DNA of 64,000 nucleotides from Flabesymbios commensalis (taxonomy: Eukaryota > Annelida > Polychaeta > Terebellida > Flabelligeridae): positions 16,230,420 through 16,294,419 of the forward strand of contig OZ024914.1 of assembly GCA_964017125.1 (NCBI GenBank). Direction: 5' to 3'. The notes beneath the pieces are model-generated. The model ran no database searches, was not told where the DNA came from, and was given only the letters and a program-made list of their open reading frames with translations. A program made the position numbers and the translations under genes. Positions 31,645 to 42,702 of this stretch are shown piece after piece (position 1 is the stretch's first letter; each line of letters starts with the position of its first letter).

Positions 31645-31860
31645 GACCAGGAAGATGACCACTGTGAAAGCACCCGCTGGCATGTGGCGACACCTTCACC
31701 TTGAGTGAGGACGTCATCGTTACGGTGCTCACACTATGATGACTTAATACAATATGACCCCCACAACACCAAGCGACCAATCACAGAGCGGGGTGGGGGT
31801 TATCACAACACCTTATATTTTGTATATAACTGCTTGATCCCAGTCGGCAAATCATTTCAC
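31645..31860 (+). promoter_or_regulatory. Core promoter of homeobox gene 3
   Basis: AGATGACCACTGTGAAAGC, GGACGTCATCG (one CRE half degraded), CCAATCACAGAGCGG, GGGGTGGGGGTTATCAC, TATATA at 31823-31828 and TCATTTC at 31852. Confidence 0.7.
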
Positions 31861-31952
31861 CTTGACTTTTCAAGCAAACAGGTGATTGGTTCACATTCTG
31901 GATCTATTACTATTTTGGATACTTTATTATATCGGATACTCTTAAAAACAAA

Positions 31953-32926
31953 ATGGCTGATTTTCCAGCTATGTCTGAGAACTCCTACATGTTCTTGATT
32001 GACAACTTGCTCAAAGCTACACCAGTGGATATCAGGAATGAGACCACTTTTCACCCAGCTTTTCGTGCTGATCAGCAGACCACAGTGTCTAGTGTCAGAC
32101 ATCAGAACCCAGTTCACCAGATTGTCCAAGCTAATCACTCACAGAACCGGACAAGGACCTCACCTGTCAATCTAACCAGGTTACCACCCCCTTCTACTTC
32201 ACCAAGATTCAGACCAACTTCAGTCTCACCTTCTCCTTCAGAAACATCAAGTATATCAGGTAAAAACAGCTAAAAAAAGTGTCTTGATATTGTTTCTTCT
32301 ATTTGATTAAAGTATATATTTGACTATTACAATCAAATCCATTGTATACGGTAGAAGATTAAATAAAATGTCACTTGGTAAACTCCTAAAAAGAGAACAA
32401 ATAAAAAGATGCAACGTAAAAATTAATTATATAGACATTTCATTATTTCGATTATTTTATGTTATAACTGCCATGTATTTTTCTATAATGTTTTTCTTTT
32501 ATATCTACAGATACAGAAAGTATGTCATCTGTCGGTAGAAAATCCACAAAGGGAAGAAACAACTTTGGTCCCAAACAGATTGAAAAGCTTGAAATCCGGT
32601 ACCAGCAGCAGCGCTACCTGTCACCAGAAGAGAGAACTCAGTTCGCCAGAAAGCTGAGGCTTTCAGACAGACAAGTGAAGACATGGTTCCAGAACAGGCG
32701 TATGAAGGAAAAGAGGAGTGTCAAAGACAACGACCTGCGCCAGATGATGACGTCACCACAGGCTGCCATGCACCAGGTCGCCATGGCCGCTTCTGTTAGA
32801 ACCAGCCCACCTGCTGCCATGCCAAACTTGCCATCACAGTTTGTACCTCATTACGGCAACAATACAATAATGGCACAACAGATGCAGTGCTCTAACTTCT
32901 CCTCTCCCTCCATGACCATGTTGTGA
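31953..32926 (+). CDS. Vent-like NKL homeobox gene 3 (two exons)
   Basis: Exon 1 is 31953-32259 and exon 2 is 32511-32926, with a 251-nt phase-1 intron, giving about 240 residues. Exon 1 is 12 nt shorter than in genes 1, 2 and 6 because the GSGLETP stretch is reduced, without breaking frame. It keeps eh1-like MFLIDNLL. The homeodomain (~114-173) has Leu34-to-Phe (TQFARKL) and an N-terminal arm STKGRNNF. The tail loses GMPSVI but ends in the shared SNFSSPSMTML. It looks functional. Leu34 is a buried helix-2 position in this family, so the Phe change is the one to watch for folding effects. Same predicted repressor role as the other copies. Confidence 0.85.
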
Positions 32927-33405
32927 GGTAGCACAAGAAAAAAACATTATTAACATTATAGTGCTTCCCATAGAGAAACCACTCCATATCATACCATATT
33001 ATAAACATTTGTGCCACAATTGCATTTGATAAGGCTCAGTTGCTCTACATTATTATTAGTAATAATATACTTAATATACTTAATACCATGTGATCTTCGA
33101 TCGTTTTATTACATGAAACATAATCATTGTTTTGGTTGTTGCTGCTTTGTTGTTGCTTCGCCCAATTGTGTGACCATGTTGTGTGACAATACAGCTACAA
33201 CATTGCTGATATTCACAATTACTGTTATATCAATTACCACATACAGACTGACAGATATTTTATTGCCATAAGTACAAGGCATTACAGACTTATTTATTCA
33301 TGATCATGCAAATCGTTATTCTTGTTAATTTTGTTGTTACTTTTTACTTGTTACTTTTCATTAAATCTTCAGATGGACATACTATCACAAACTTACAATA
33401 AAAAA
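32927..33405 (+). terminator. 3' UTR and poly(A) signal, gene 3
   Basis: AATAAA at 33397-33402. The perfect octamer ATGCAAAT occurs in TCATGATCATGCAAATCGTT (about 33299-33318). It shares the embedded LINE tail (GACAGATATTTTATTGCCAT) with gene 2. Confidence 0.75.
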
Positions 33406-33434
33406 TATTTTTATAAATAGTGTTTGTCTCTTTT

Positions 33435-33705
33435 CTGTCAGCTTTGATCCAGACTGAGACTGTCACCCCCCCCCCCCCTCATCCTTAAATTCCAACCCAA
33501 ACTGTGAATAAGACCTAATCATGTCAATTGCTTCCATTTAATCATTTGTTCCGGATATGAGTGGCCACCTGTGATCTTCCTCAGACTACATATCATTAGT
33601 CTCAGTCACATCAAACCGTGAATGATCAAATATAGCTAATTAAAACAGTTAAATGGATTATGAAATAGATTATGTAAACACTTAAATGGATTTTGAAAAG
33701 TTATG
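33435..33705. repeat. Post-poly(A) conserved block W, unit 3
   Basis: CAGCTTTGATCCAGACTGAG, a C-run, ATGTCAATTGCTTCCATT and CATATCATTAGTCTCAGTC are collinear with unit 2. Confidence 0.6.
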
Positions 33706-34609
33706 ACATGTTTTAAATAGGAAAACAAATTTCAGTGAAGATTTTAGCATATAAAAATAACGAAAATTTGTAAGCGGTACAACAATAGTAAAACAGAACA
33801 ATACTCTTGCCCCTTTATAATGGATCGCTAGAAGTGATATTCTTGACCCTTTGATATACATCAAAGATTAAATTAAGTAAAAAGCTAAAACTGTGTCAAC
33901 CTGTAATCAGAAAGCTTGTTTTGGAAAAAAGCCTGCCAATATGGCTTCACGTTTTACAGTGTAAAATTATTTTATTTATTTATTTATTGCACCTCCATAG
34001 ATGGAGAAATGAAACATAAACATACAACATAAGCTTTTGTTGTTATTAGTCTTGAAATCATGTGTAGTAGATCTAATATGTTTGTCTATAACGGACTGAA
34101 CATTCTTTCTACAAATACATCGAAAACGCCGTTTCCCCACATCTGGGCCGTTCACAAGTATGTATCCAGAAGGTGTATTAAGGTGTTTGTGACGGCTTAA
34201 AGCGTCAAACTGCTCTATACATCTTGAGTTTATCTTACTTGAAGCAAGTTTTAGATGTGTATTATTGTTTATAAACTAGCATGCATACATTATTTGACCT
34301 TTACATTTTTATGATAAATGTTTAGGCCTAATAAAAATTATTATTTCAACTTAGAAAGGAGATTCACTTCAAAATGTGCCAGAAATGTTGTGTCAAAATA
34401 TTTACAGTCAAGTTTAGATCACAAATCTTAGATAAAAGGTTTGGCATTGAATATAACTTAATCTGCGGATTTTTCTTTAATCCCTAATGGTGATTATGAC
34501 GTCACAACAATTCTTGGTTTTCAATCGAACGATAGTAAGAGGACATGGAGGATCAGACATGGATAAAACCGGGATTAGAAATGCAGACAAACTGAGGACG
34601 TAAATATGT
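33706..34609. repeat. Unit 2/3 shared intergenic block with LINE tail
   Basis: Collinear with 23690-24500 and 25300-25714, but lacking the unit 2 SINE (23753-24060) and MITE (24914-25121). The LINE tail (TTATTTATTTATTGCACCTC and CATAGATGGA) lies at 33965-34140. No coding exon. Confidence 0.55.
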
Positions 34610-34835
34610 CAAAACATCCAACGGCAGATGGCGACACCTCCTGTGGTGTCATGACGTCAAGGTCACTCGAGTTCACGCTTGATGACGTCACCAGATAACA
34701 TAATGTTATCATAGGAGTCATTGAGTTCATGCACCACATCCTGTTAGTGTACAGTAATAAAGTGTACCATTCAGGTGACAGGTACTATGTAGTATGGCAT
34801 CATGACTGACGCTTTAATAAAATGAATATTTGTAT
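34610..34835. promoter_or_regulatory. Downstream module E, unit 3
   Basis: CATGACGTCAAGGTCACTCG followed by AGTTCA keeps the CRE, the extended AGGTCA half-site and the DR4 spacing of unit 2. GATGACGTCACCAGATAACA and TGTTATCATAGGAGTCA follow. Confidence 0.5.
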
Positions 34836-36364
34836 TTCACTCAAATTATGTATTTTGTTTTAGTCCCATGTTGGTAATAGCTTCAATTGGACAAATACTT
34901 TTGACATTGAATGTTCGGACTAAGCTTATAAATATACTTTTTGATTTCCATAAAAATGAAAATTATTACTATTGTTTGCATCATTATTGCCACAAACTAC
35001 ACAACTACAGATTGGGGAAAGTGGAGTTGGGTACAGCTGTATACATTTTAGAACGGATACCAGTGATTTCCCAAAAGTGAGTGCAATTGAAAGAGCTATA
35101 ATAAATAATATGGTAATTAACCTAAACAGTAAATGATACAATACAAACCTAAAGCCAAACACTTAACAGAGCTCGTTCTATAATTAGTAATAGTACGGTA
35201 ATTACCTGTTGATTGCATAGTTAGAGTGAGGGATAGTTTTATAATTATTATGTTTACATGTACCTCAGACTTCTCTGGTTCACGTGCAGTAACCTATGAC
35301 GTTGGTTCAATAATTGCACTAAAAAAACTGACAGACATGATGAACATTACAAGGTACTATGATGTGTTAAAATACAGGTTTTTTACATTTGAACTGAATC
35401 ATATTTTATCGCTATGATTATTATTATAACATTGGAGATCATTATATAAGTTAAATTCGTTATTTAAAAATCGTATGCAAAAATGCCCTTAATCAAAATT
35501 AATGTTTTTAAAATTAATCAAAACACATTTATAGCAGTGACTGTATTCGTTTTCAGCGCCGGAATATTTTTCAGAAGACATGGAAAAATACAGAAAATAG
35601 CTTTCAAAATTCATCATTATTGCACAAAAAAATTCTAATCGCTACAGCTGATGAATTCTCAGGTCGGAATTATAACTGTCACTTGGTGAAAATATGTTGT
35701 TATTTTTAAATTTCTGTAAAAAATTCACACAGTAATAATTGCACTCAGAAAATGAGCTATCAGAAACAATGCATGTTATCATTGTACTCAAAACATCACA
35801 CGTGTGAGAAAGAAACACTGGCGACAATTGCAAAACTCAAAGATATGATAATCATTAGCGATAATTGCACTCAGAAAACTCACAGAAATGAGAAACACTA
35901 GCGATAATTCCACTCACAGAACTCACAGCTATGATAATCATTAGCGATGATTGCACTCACAAAACTCACAAATATGATAAAACTACAAGCTGCTATGTTG
36001 TGTCAGAACCTTAACGTTTTGTTACAATCAAAATTGCAGGAGTTTTCACATTTTAATGAAATTATATTTTATCACTATGATTACTATTATAGCATTGGAG
36101 GACATTAAATAAGTCAAAATAGTTATTTGAAAAAAATGAATGCAACAAATGCACAATTTTAATCAAATTAAAACAATTTAAATTGCATTTTTGTACCAAA
36201 TACATTATAAGTACTTAATTATTTATAACAATTTTCACGTTTTAAATTCTAATGTTATTACTCTTTGACAGAAAGAAAATGAAAACGTTGAGTAAGAATC
36301 ACTTCAAATTCACCTTTCCACAGAATATATAACACGTTTGGATCATGATCCAAGTGGCCACTGT
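34836..36364. repeat. Conserved intergenic block, unit 3, with tandem motif
   Basis: Collinear with units 1 and 2 up to about 35700. From 35820 to 35995 a ~55-bp unit built on ACTCACAGAAATGAGAAACA and TAGCGATAATTGCACTCA is repeated about three times. CACGTTTGGATCATGATCCA near 36331 is shared with 14575 and 46685. No coding exon. Confidence 0.55.
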
Positions 36365-36834
36365 AAGCGCAACTAAGCAGTATGTGGTTTATGGAACAGA
36401 ATTTTTATGGTTGACTCTCCCTCGAGAGATCTATGCTCACATTCTTGGCCAGATACATTGTCTCTGGTAAAATATGTCCCAAAACCCTATTATGCAGAAT
36501 TTTAAAAATTGGTGTTTCCCCGCTACTATGCACTCTTAATGCGAATGTATATAAATCGCCAAAAATATTTTTAACCTGTGGCATTGAAGAGTCCCTTGCC
36601 AATATATTGACGGACCCGACAATCCAATCTAGAGAATCTGTATCTCATAAACTTTTACGTCTGCTTACAAGATATTAATCAGTATTAAATATTATACTAT
36701 TCTGTGTTTAAAATGTATCATGTTTCAACTGGTAATATTTTTGTATTACATTTGTATGTTTTTAATGTGTAACCTAATCCGATATGTATGTATACTGTCT
36801 CCAGCTTGGAGGTTGAATAAATAATAATAATAAT
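36365..36834 (+). mobile_element. Possible LINE 3' end
   Basis: The segment ends CAGCTTGGAGGTTGAATAAA followed by TAATAATAATAAT, a form common at LINE 3' ends. The 81-codon frame at 36433 shows no recognisable domain. Absent from units 1 and 2. Assignment is tentative. Confidence 0.35.
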
Positions 36835-37802
36835 ATCGTTCGTAATCTGCTTTATCAACAGGTTAAAATAAATCAATTGGAAACGAAATGTGTTTTTGAA
36901 CATCAAGATAAGCAAATGTTTGATCTAAAATTGAAAAAAATATGGGGAAGATTTAAATTATTCAAAATAACGGCTTACGGGGGAACATCTTCTCAGCCCG
37001 TCGGCCAAACAAAGCTGACGCGATCCACAACTTCAAGTGAGTGAAAATTATTCAGATTTGCCAAACTGGAGGTCAACTCTTTTCAAATCTTCCTGGTTGA
37101 TGCCACATTTTATCTTTACCATATTTAAAATGTGGTAATTAATGTGCTAATAAAAAATGCAAACCCGAATATATGCGGCACCGGCGGTTAAAGGGTTAAT
37201 GCTGAAATAACATCAAAGACTGTGGACTTGCATTAAGTTTTGCATCAATGTCTCTTTTGTTTTCTGAAGTGTGATCAGATCATAGATACCTGACAACTAC
37301 ACAGACTGACAGGATATATTTGTTTGGCTTGTAACAATATAACTACCATAATAAAGGTGTGAATTGACGCTTAAAACCGTAATTAGTTGACAAAAACAAC
37401 GGAAGCCGATTATTCCACATGAATAAACCCGTATTTGACGGTTTAGTCACCATGATAATCTATTTTATTGGAATTAAGAAATGTATAATAAATATATATA
37501 AAGGTATTCCCTGTTGAGCAATATAATTGTATTTCCCTCATATATATATATTGTGGATGATTGCAAAATATATATTGCAGAACGAGAATTCATGTAATTG
37601 TCATTCTGCAAGTTTTCTGAATGTTTTTCATTTTTTTTGACATAGGCCTAAACACAAATACGTATATTTAGCGTGGTTGGGAAAAAGATAAATAATTGAT
37701 CTCTACATCCAATTTTAACAATTAAGTGACAATTAAGTGACAAATTAGCGTCGGTAATTCAACACTTCGCATTCACAAAGCGTCATACCTTGACTACCTC
37801 AA
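36835..37802. repeat. Unit 4 distal flank with block S
   Basis: Block S (37285-37440) has GACAACTACACAGACTGACA, GGCTTGTAACAATATAACTA and CGTAATTAGTTGACAAAAAC, and recurs twice in unit 5 (46948-47105 and 47390-47530). An AACTTCAAGTGAGTG repeat scrap lies near 37030. No gene. Confidence 0.5.
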
Positions 37803-38116
37803 GGGCGGGGGCCCTAGGGTAGTGGTTAGCACCGCTGCCTTTCACGCCAGAGTTCGGGGTTCGGTTCCCGGTCTCGGCGGCTTAAAAGAAACAAAAAATG
37901 TTTCTTCCCCATCCGCGTGTGAAAGTCAGTATTGTGGGGAGCCTCCGTGACCGAGAGGTAGCGTGCTCGGCCTCAGCCCGCCAGGGCTCGAATTTCGAAT
38001 CCTATGTCTGGAGGACAGTGTTATCTCAATCATCTCACCATCCTCAGGAGGTTCTCCTGGCCCAGTTTAGCCTATGTGTGCACAAAGGTGGCCTAAAGCC
38101 CGATTCATTTCATTGA
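37803..38116 (+). mobile_element. SINE with two tRNA-like heads
   Basis: Full-length relative of 23753-24060 in the opposite orientation. The first head (37803-37875) has A box TAGTGGTTAGC, CCTTTCACGCC and B box GGTTCGGTTCCCG. The second head (37936-38005) has GGGAGCCTCCGTGACCGAGA, GGTAGCGTGC and TTTCGAATCC. The end GCCCGATTCATTTCATTG is the 3' tail. The open frame across it is incidental. Confidence 0.8.
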
Positions 38117-38394
38117 TCACCTCAAACGCTCTATTACAGATGATTTGCATAAAATACTGTGCATCGGATTATATATTGATCAGGAAATACCGGACGTTGA
38201 TCTAATATTAATTTTATATTTATCATTGCAACGAAAACTTTGTGCATGATTATTGTAACAAATCTAACGAAAAAAATCTAGTCCGAACGATAAAATTATG
38301 ATAGTTTTGTTAAAATCATCATACTGTACTCTGACTATCACACACCCTGCTCGATTGGTGTGTTTATATGAACAGTGATAAATGTTGAATTACC
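38117..38394. other. Unassigned spacer
   Basis: AT-rich, no gene or repeat recognised. Confidence 0.3.
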
Positions 38395-38635
38395 TTTAAA
38401 AATCTACTCTTGAACAGCTCATTTTATCCAGTATAAAAAATAGATTTGAAAAATCTGCTCTGACAATTCACTCCTCTCTGTAACGTACTCCACTCATTCC
38501 GCTAATGCTCATCTTTGCTTTCGACTCCTATTCTAATACCAGCAGATATTCTGCTGTGTACAAATGTTTTGCCTCAAATTAAACAAATATGAGTAATTTG
38601 AAGTTGTGTGTCGCGGTAGCGGGACACAACTTCAA
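38395..38635. repeat. Block V with hairpin, unit 4
   Basis: ATTTTATCCAGTATAAAAAA, AATCTGCTCTGACAATTCAC and CGACTCCTATTCTAATACCA match 58885-59070 upstream of gene 6. The hairpin at 38597-38635 pairs GAAGTTGTGTG(T)C with G(A)CACAACTTC around TCGCGGTAGCGG, and the same loop type is at 58622-58662. Confidence 0.55.
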
Positions 38636-39148
38636 GTGGGTGAAAAGTTATTTCTTTAATGTAGCGCTTTAAGGTTAAATACTAGTTAAATTAGTCCAGT
38701 GTAAGAAAGAAAAGCGATAAATAATCTGAATCCAATAAATATATCACTTCGAAAACGACTACCATACTAAAATGAGAGAACATATAAGGTGTGTAAGTGA
38801 ACTAAATAGATGCAGAAAATTAAATGAAATATTCAATAGATAGGTAAAGAAGAGTTAAATTTGTTGTTATGTACGTAGTTAAAGGAAGAATATTTACAAC
38901 ATTCATTTTTTATGGAACACATCAACTTTGAGGCTGTGTTTTTAATGGCAATTCATAACATTTTCACATTTTAGTATATTTAATAATAATGATAATGAGC
39001 CATCAAGCATCTTTCTATTTCTGCATCGTATGGGCACCAGAGGTGTCTTCTTCTTGTTTTCAGATCCATTTAAGTGACAGTGTAACTGAAATTCAAACTC
39101 AATCTCGATTATTTTTAGTAAAAACTAGAAATCTAAGTAAAAGGGTAG
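38636..39148. other. Unassigned AT-rich spacer
   Basis: Nothing recognisable. A 99-codon open frame (38989-39288) overlaps the following tandem repeat and looks like a product of it. Confidence 0.3.
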
Positions 39149-39246
39149 TGCTCACAATAATATCCACACTTGTACATTTAGTGTTCACAATTTTATCAAA
39201 ACTTGTACATTTAGTGTTCACAATAATATTAAAACTTGTACATTTT
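39149..39246. repeat. 33-bp tandem repeat, three copies
   Basis: ACTTGTACATTTAGTGTTCA followed by CAATxxTATxxAA occurs three times at a 33-bp period. Because the period is a multiple of three it leaves an open frame encoding KLVHLVFTI-type repeats. Confidence 0.85.
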
Positions 39247-40049
39247 GTTTATTTATTTCAAACAAAGGATGAGTATTACTGCAATTAGTGAAATATCAGA
39301 CCGCTTTTAATTACATGAAATAAACAAACAAATAGATAAATAATTACATATATTTTTATTTCAATGCATGCTGGACACTTATTTTTAGCTTATTATTACA
39401 TTTTACGTGTATCTTTTACTTATCTAACATCAGTACAAATGTGATAGGTTTTTAACTCATCTATAATTATTTTATTGAAATAACATATAATCTGATATAT
39501 ACTTCCAAAATGACTAAAAAATATCAATCTCGGATATCTGAGAGTTCCAAGTATTTAGCAGGACAATCCTTTGACCTTAATCCTGTGACAGATAACATCT
39601 CTGATCTCTAAATATCTCGTCAGATAAATTGTCATTGACACAAGCTTATGGTGATGTCTTGATTATATAACAAACAACCAAATAAATAATAACACATGAG
39701 AGAAGAAACCATAACTAGCATAATTAAAAATGTTCTAAAATAATGCAATAGCACAAATCAAACCCCTATCTTTACAGTGAGGTTTATATGATATCAATAG
39801 ATTAGTTATCTTCGCCATTTTCTTATAATGTACATAAATATCTAGTCTCGCATATAAACTGTTCTTAATTACACGTGCAATCAAATTTAAGTTATTCTAA
39901 TAGGCAAATCAAAATGCATGATCCTTGATAATTTAAACAAGCAGTCCAACGTGAAAAAGTATATAGTAATTACTTTTATGAGTGTTCAATTACACAGGCA
40001 CATTATAATAGTCGGCGATAAAACAAAGTTCAAAAGAAACGAATAGGAA
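39247..40049. other. AT-rich spacer, unit 4
   Basis: CCTTTGACCTTAATCCTGTG and ACAGATAACAT near 39570 match 48615 before gene 5; GATGTCTTGATTATATAACA matches 48672. These are diverged parts of block Q. No gene. Confidence 0.4.
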
Positions 40050-40415
40050 CACGCGCCATTAGAAATAGTTGAGTGCTTTTAACAATCCAATCCTGTAATT
40101 TAAGTTAAATGGGAGATCTTGTGAACGCCACAGAGGAATAACATACCATATAATTAATCATTTGATCTGTTTATTTTACATTTCATCTTAGGACGGAGGT
40201 CATCAATAAACTATGGGAGGGGGGGGGGGGGCGTAAGTGCAATCTGTGTAAGCATTGACACAATGTCTGGCACATATGGATTGTGCAATCGGCTGACCCT
40301 CCTGGTACACAGGGGGGAACATGTCATTCAAACATGAAACGGGGACAAAGTGGTACATAATAAGTTAACCCTCTCCTCTCTATAGATACCCTCACTCATG
40401 TGTGACATTCGTTTC
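40050..40415. promoter_or_regulatory. Conserved distal element R, unit 4
   Basis: CAATCCAATCCTGTAATT, ACATGAAACGGGGACAAAGT, GGTACATAATAAGTTAACCC and CTCTCTATAGATACCCTCAC. A G-run of about 14 lies at 40216-40231. Confidence 0.5.
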
Positions 40416-40530
40416 AAATACCAAGTCAATTAATTTCTCATTAACGTTGCCATTACAGTCATTTAATTAAACAATTTCTTGCACCATATTATTTTTATTA
40501 ACTACTTTTCTACTTAAAGTTGACCTTACT

Positions 40531-40635
40531 CAGCAAACATGAGACGTTGGCCCAACGTTGGTTTACCGTTGGCCCACCGTCTACGACGTTGGGCCAACGG
40601 TAAACCAACGTCGAGCCAGAGTCTCATGTTTGCTG
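40531..40635. mobile_element. GGCCCAAC-family MITE with 15-bp perfect ends
   Basis: CAGCAAACATGAGAC (40531-40545) and GTCTCATGTTTGCTG (40621-40635) are exact inverted repeats. The interior consists of TTGGCCCAACGTTGG-type words and their complements. It is the clearest member of the family also seen at 14612, 27175 and 48010. Confidence 0.85.
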
Positions 40636-41467
40636 GGTAGTTTGACCCTTTTATCGCTAAGCCCGACTATAGTTGTTACGACGTTTTTACTCCATTTTAT
40701 TGGCCAATCAACTCACTGTCATTGGGACTGAAATGAGCGTTTAAACAGTTATATCTGCAAAAATATGGGTAATGTGAATTAATAAATTTTGCGCTTTATG
40801 TGTTAATAATTATATAAAAAAGTGGTGTGGATAATTCTATATCAGTAATTTTAATCTAGGGGAAATTCTCACAAAATTGACATTTTTATGTATAAATCAT
40901 AATAATACATTTATGTCAACTGATGAACAACAATGAGCAGTACGAAAGTAAGGACAGCAATGTTAAAGGATAGAGTTTACCTTTGATTTGAAGTTGTTGC
41001 AATCGTCTTTTCAAATAGTATGTATTAAAATGATTGTCCAAATAGTTCTTTATCTGTTATATTCTCACTTGAATAAAATAACATATAAGCTTATATCGCG
41101 AGCGTGTACTTATTTTTGCTGCAGGTGCATATGAATGATTAAAATTGTTGTAATGCGAATATACAAAAATATGTTTAATTAGTTTTTTTTCAGCTGGATT
41201 ATGCATTTCTTTGAATCAATTTGAAGGCTAGCATATGATAAAGTGAATGATGTTTAATTTGATCATGTTGAAGATCTACAAAATATAATCAGGAATTATA
41301 TACTGTTTTTTACAACATTTTTTTTATTGTGCAATTTAGTATTAGACCATGGCTTCAGCAAAATGTTCTTCATAATTAAATCCATATTGTAAAGATATTT
41401 ATATAAGCGTAATTATTTCTCATTTATTTGAGGTCGTTTCACAAGGCAATAAAGCTAATTACCCAGT
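40636..41467. other. Unassigned AT-rich spacer, unit 4
   Basis: No gene or repeat recognised. Confidence 0.3.
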
Positions 41468-41745
41468 CTAGGAGTTGGTAGGTGGGTTAGAATGGCGCCT
41501 GGAAGAATTGTAATTTCAGTGAACAATAGATAAAAGGGAGATAGATCCCGTATCGTCGAGTGTTGACACTGCAATACAGCCTGAAAGCGTGGATTACGTT
41601 ATTACGTTATTAGGTCCGTGCTGTTTACAGCCTTGTTAAACACCTCCCTCAAGCCTCCCTCCTCATCACCCTCCATCTAGTGAGAGCTGTTCAATTAACC
41701 CATTGATCGCCTGAGTTGAACCTTTGAGTCGCAATTAAATAAATA
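41468..41745 (+). promoter_or_regulatory. Upstream module U, gene 4
   Basis: AGAATGGCGCCTGGAAGAAT, TAATTTCAG, GAGTGTTGACACTGC, TGTTTACAGCCTTGTT, CTCAAGCCTCC and GCTGTTCAATTAACCCATTG. GGCGCC is kept. The module starts 1.23 kb before the ATG. Confidence 0.5.
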
Positions 41746-42390
41746 GGTGAATAAAGAATGCCAACAATAATTTTAACAGGTTCCGAAGTTCCGAATTATA
41801 TTGTGTGGGCACATAAGAACCTTATTAGTAAGTATATTTTTAATAATAAATGTTATGGAATTGTTTAAACCTTCTAGGAATTTAGCAATATATGTTACTC
41901 AATCATTATAAAAACTTCTTTATTGTCCGACATTATCATCTTCACATCGCAAAATCTTTATATTTTTAGAATTTTTTTCAAGTAAAGCGGCAAATCCACC
42001 AATATTATATCACACGTAAGTAATAATAACGGACGCTCTGGTATTCAGAAGATTAATGGTTTTTTAGTAAGTATATTTTTAGTTGGAAAATAATAAAGAA
42101 ATACCTATAATAAATGTTACTGAAATTGTTTCTCAGGGAATTTAGCAATATATGTTACTTGATCATGTTAAAAACTTCTTTATTGGCCAAAATTTCCTTT
42201 CTTTACAATTAAAAATCTTTATATTTTTAGAAATGTTTTTTTTTCAAGTGAAGCAGCAAATCTACCAATATTATATCACATGCACACTCTGGTATTCAGA
42301 AGGTTAATGGTTCTGTTAAACTGAGAAGCTGATTTAGCGTAGGGTTAAGTACTATTAATTTTTGAACAAGGTGGTAATCTTGAAACTTGT
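41746..42390. repeat. Local direct repeat upstream of gene 4
   Basis: About 41828-42055 and 42068-42300 share GTAAGTATATTTTTA, ATTTAGCAATATATGTTACT, AAAAACTTCTTTATTG, CAATATTATATCACA and ACTCTGGTATTCAGAAG. This is a diverged ~230-bp tandem duplication specific to unit 4. Confidence 0.75.
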
Positions 42391-42394
42391 AATT

Positions 42395-42605
42395 ACAGAC
42401 CAGCAGATGACCACTGTCAACGCATCCGCTGGCAGGTGGCGACACCTTCGCACCGAGTGATGACGTCACCGTCACCCTAATGACGTCATACCATATGACC
42501 CCCACCAAACCAAGCGACCAATCAGAGAGCGGGGTGGGGGTTATCACCCCACTTAATATTTTGTATATAGCTGCTTGACCCCTGTCGGCAAATCACTTCA
42601 ACTTG
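42395..42605 (+). promoter_or_regulatory. Core promoter of homeobox gene 4
   Basis: GACCAGCAGATGACCACTGT, GCTGGCAGGTGGCGACACC, TGACGTCA at 42461 and 42481 (20 bp apart), GACCAATCAGAGAGCGGGGT, GGGGGTTATCACCCC, TATATA at 42564-42569 and TCACTTC at 42593. It is the most complete motif set of the six. Confidence 0.75.
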
Positions 42606-42702
42606 ACTTATCAAGCAATCAGTTAACCTTCTTTCAAGCTTCTGGAGACATTGCTATTTTGGATACTTTACTATTTTGGATTATACACATCTTCAGAACA
42701 AA

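Noticed and set aside
37803-37880. A genuine tRNA-Glu gene.
   Set aside because: The A and B boxes are good, but the acceptor stem does not close well and the unit is part of a ~310-bp repeat found twice.
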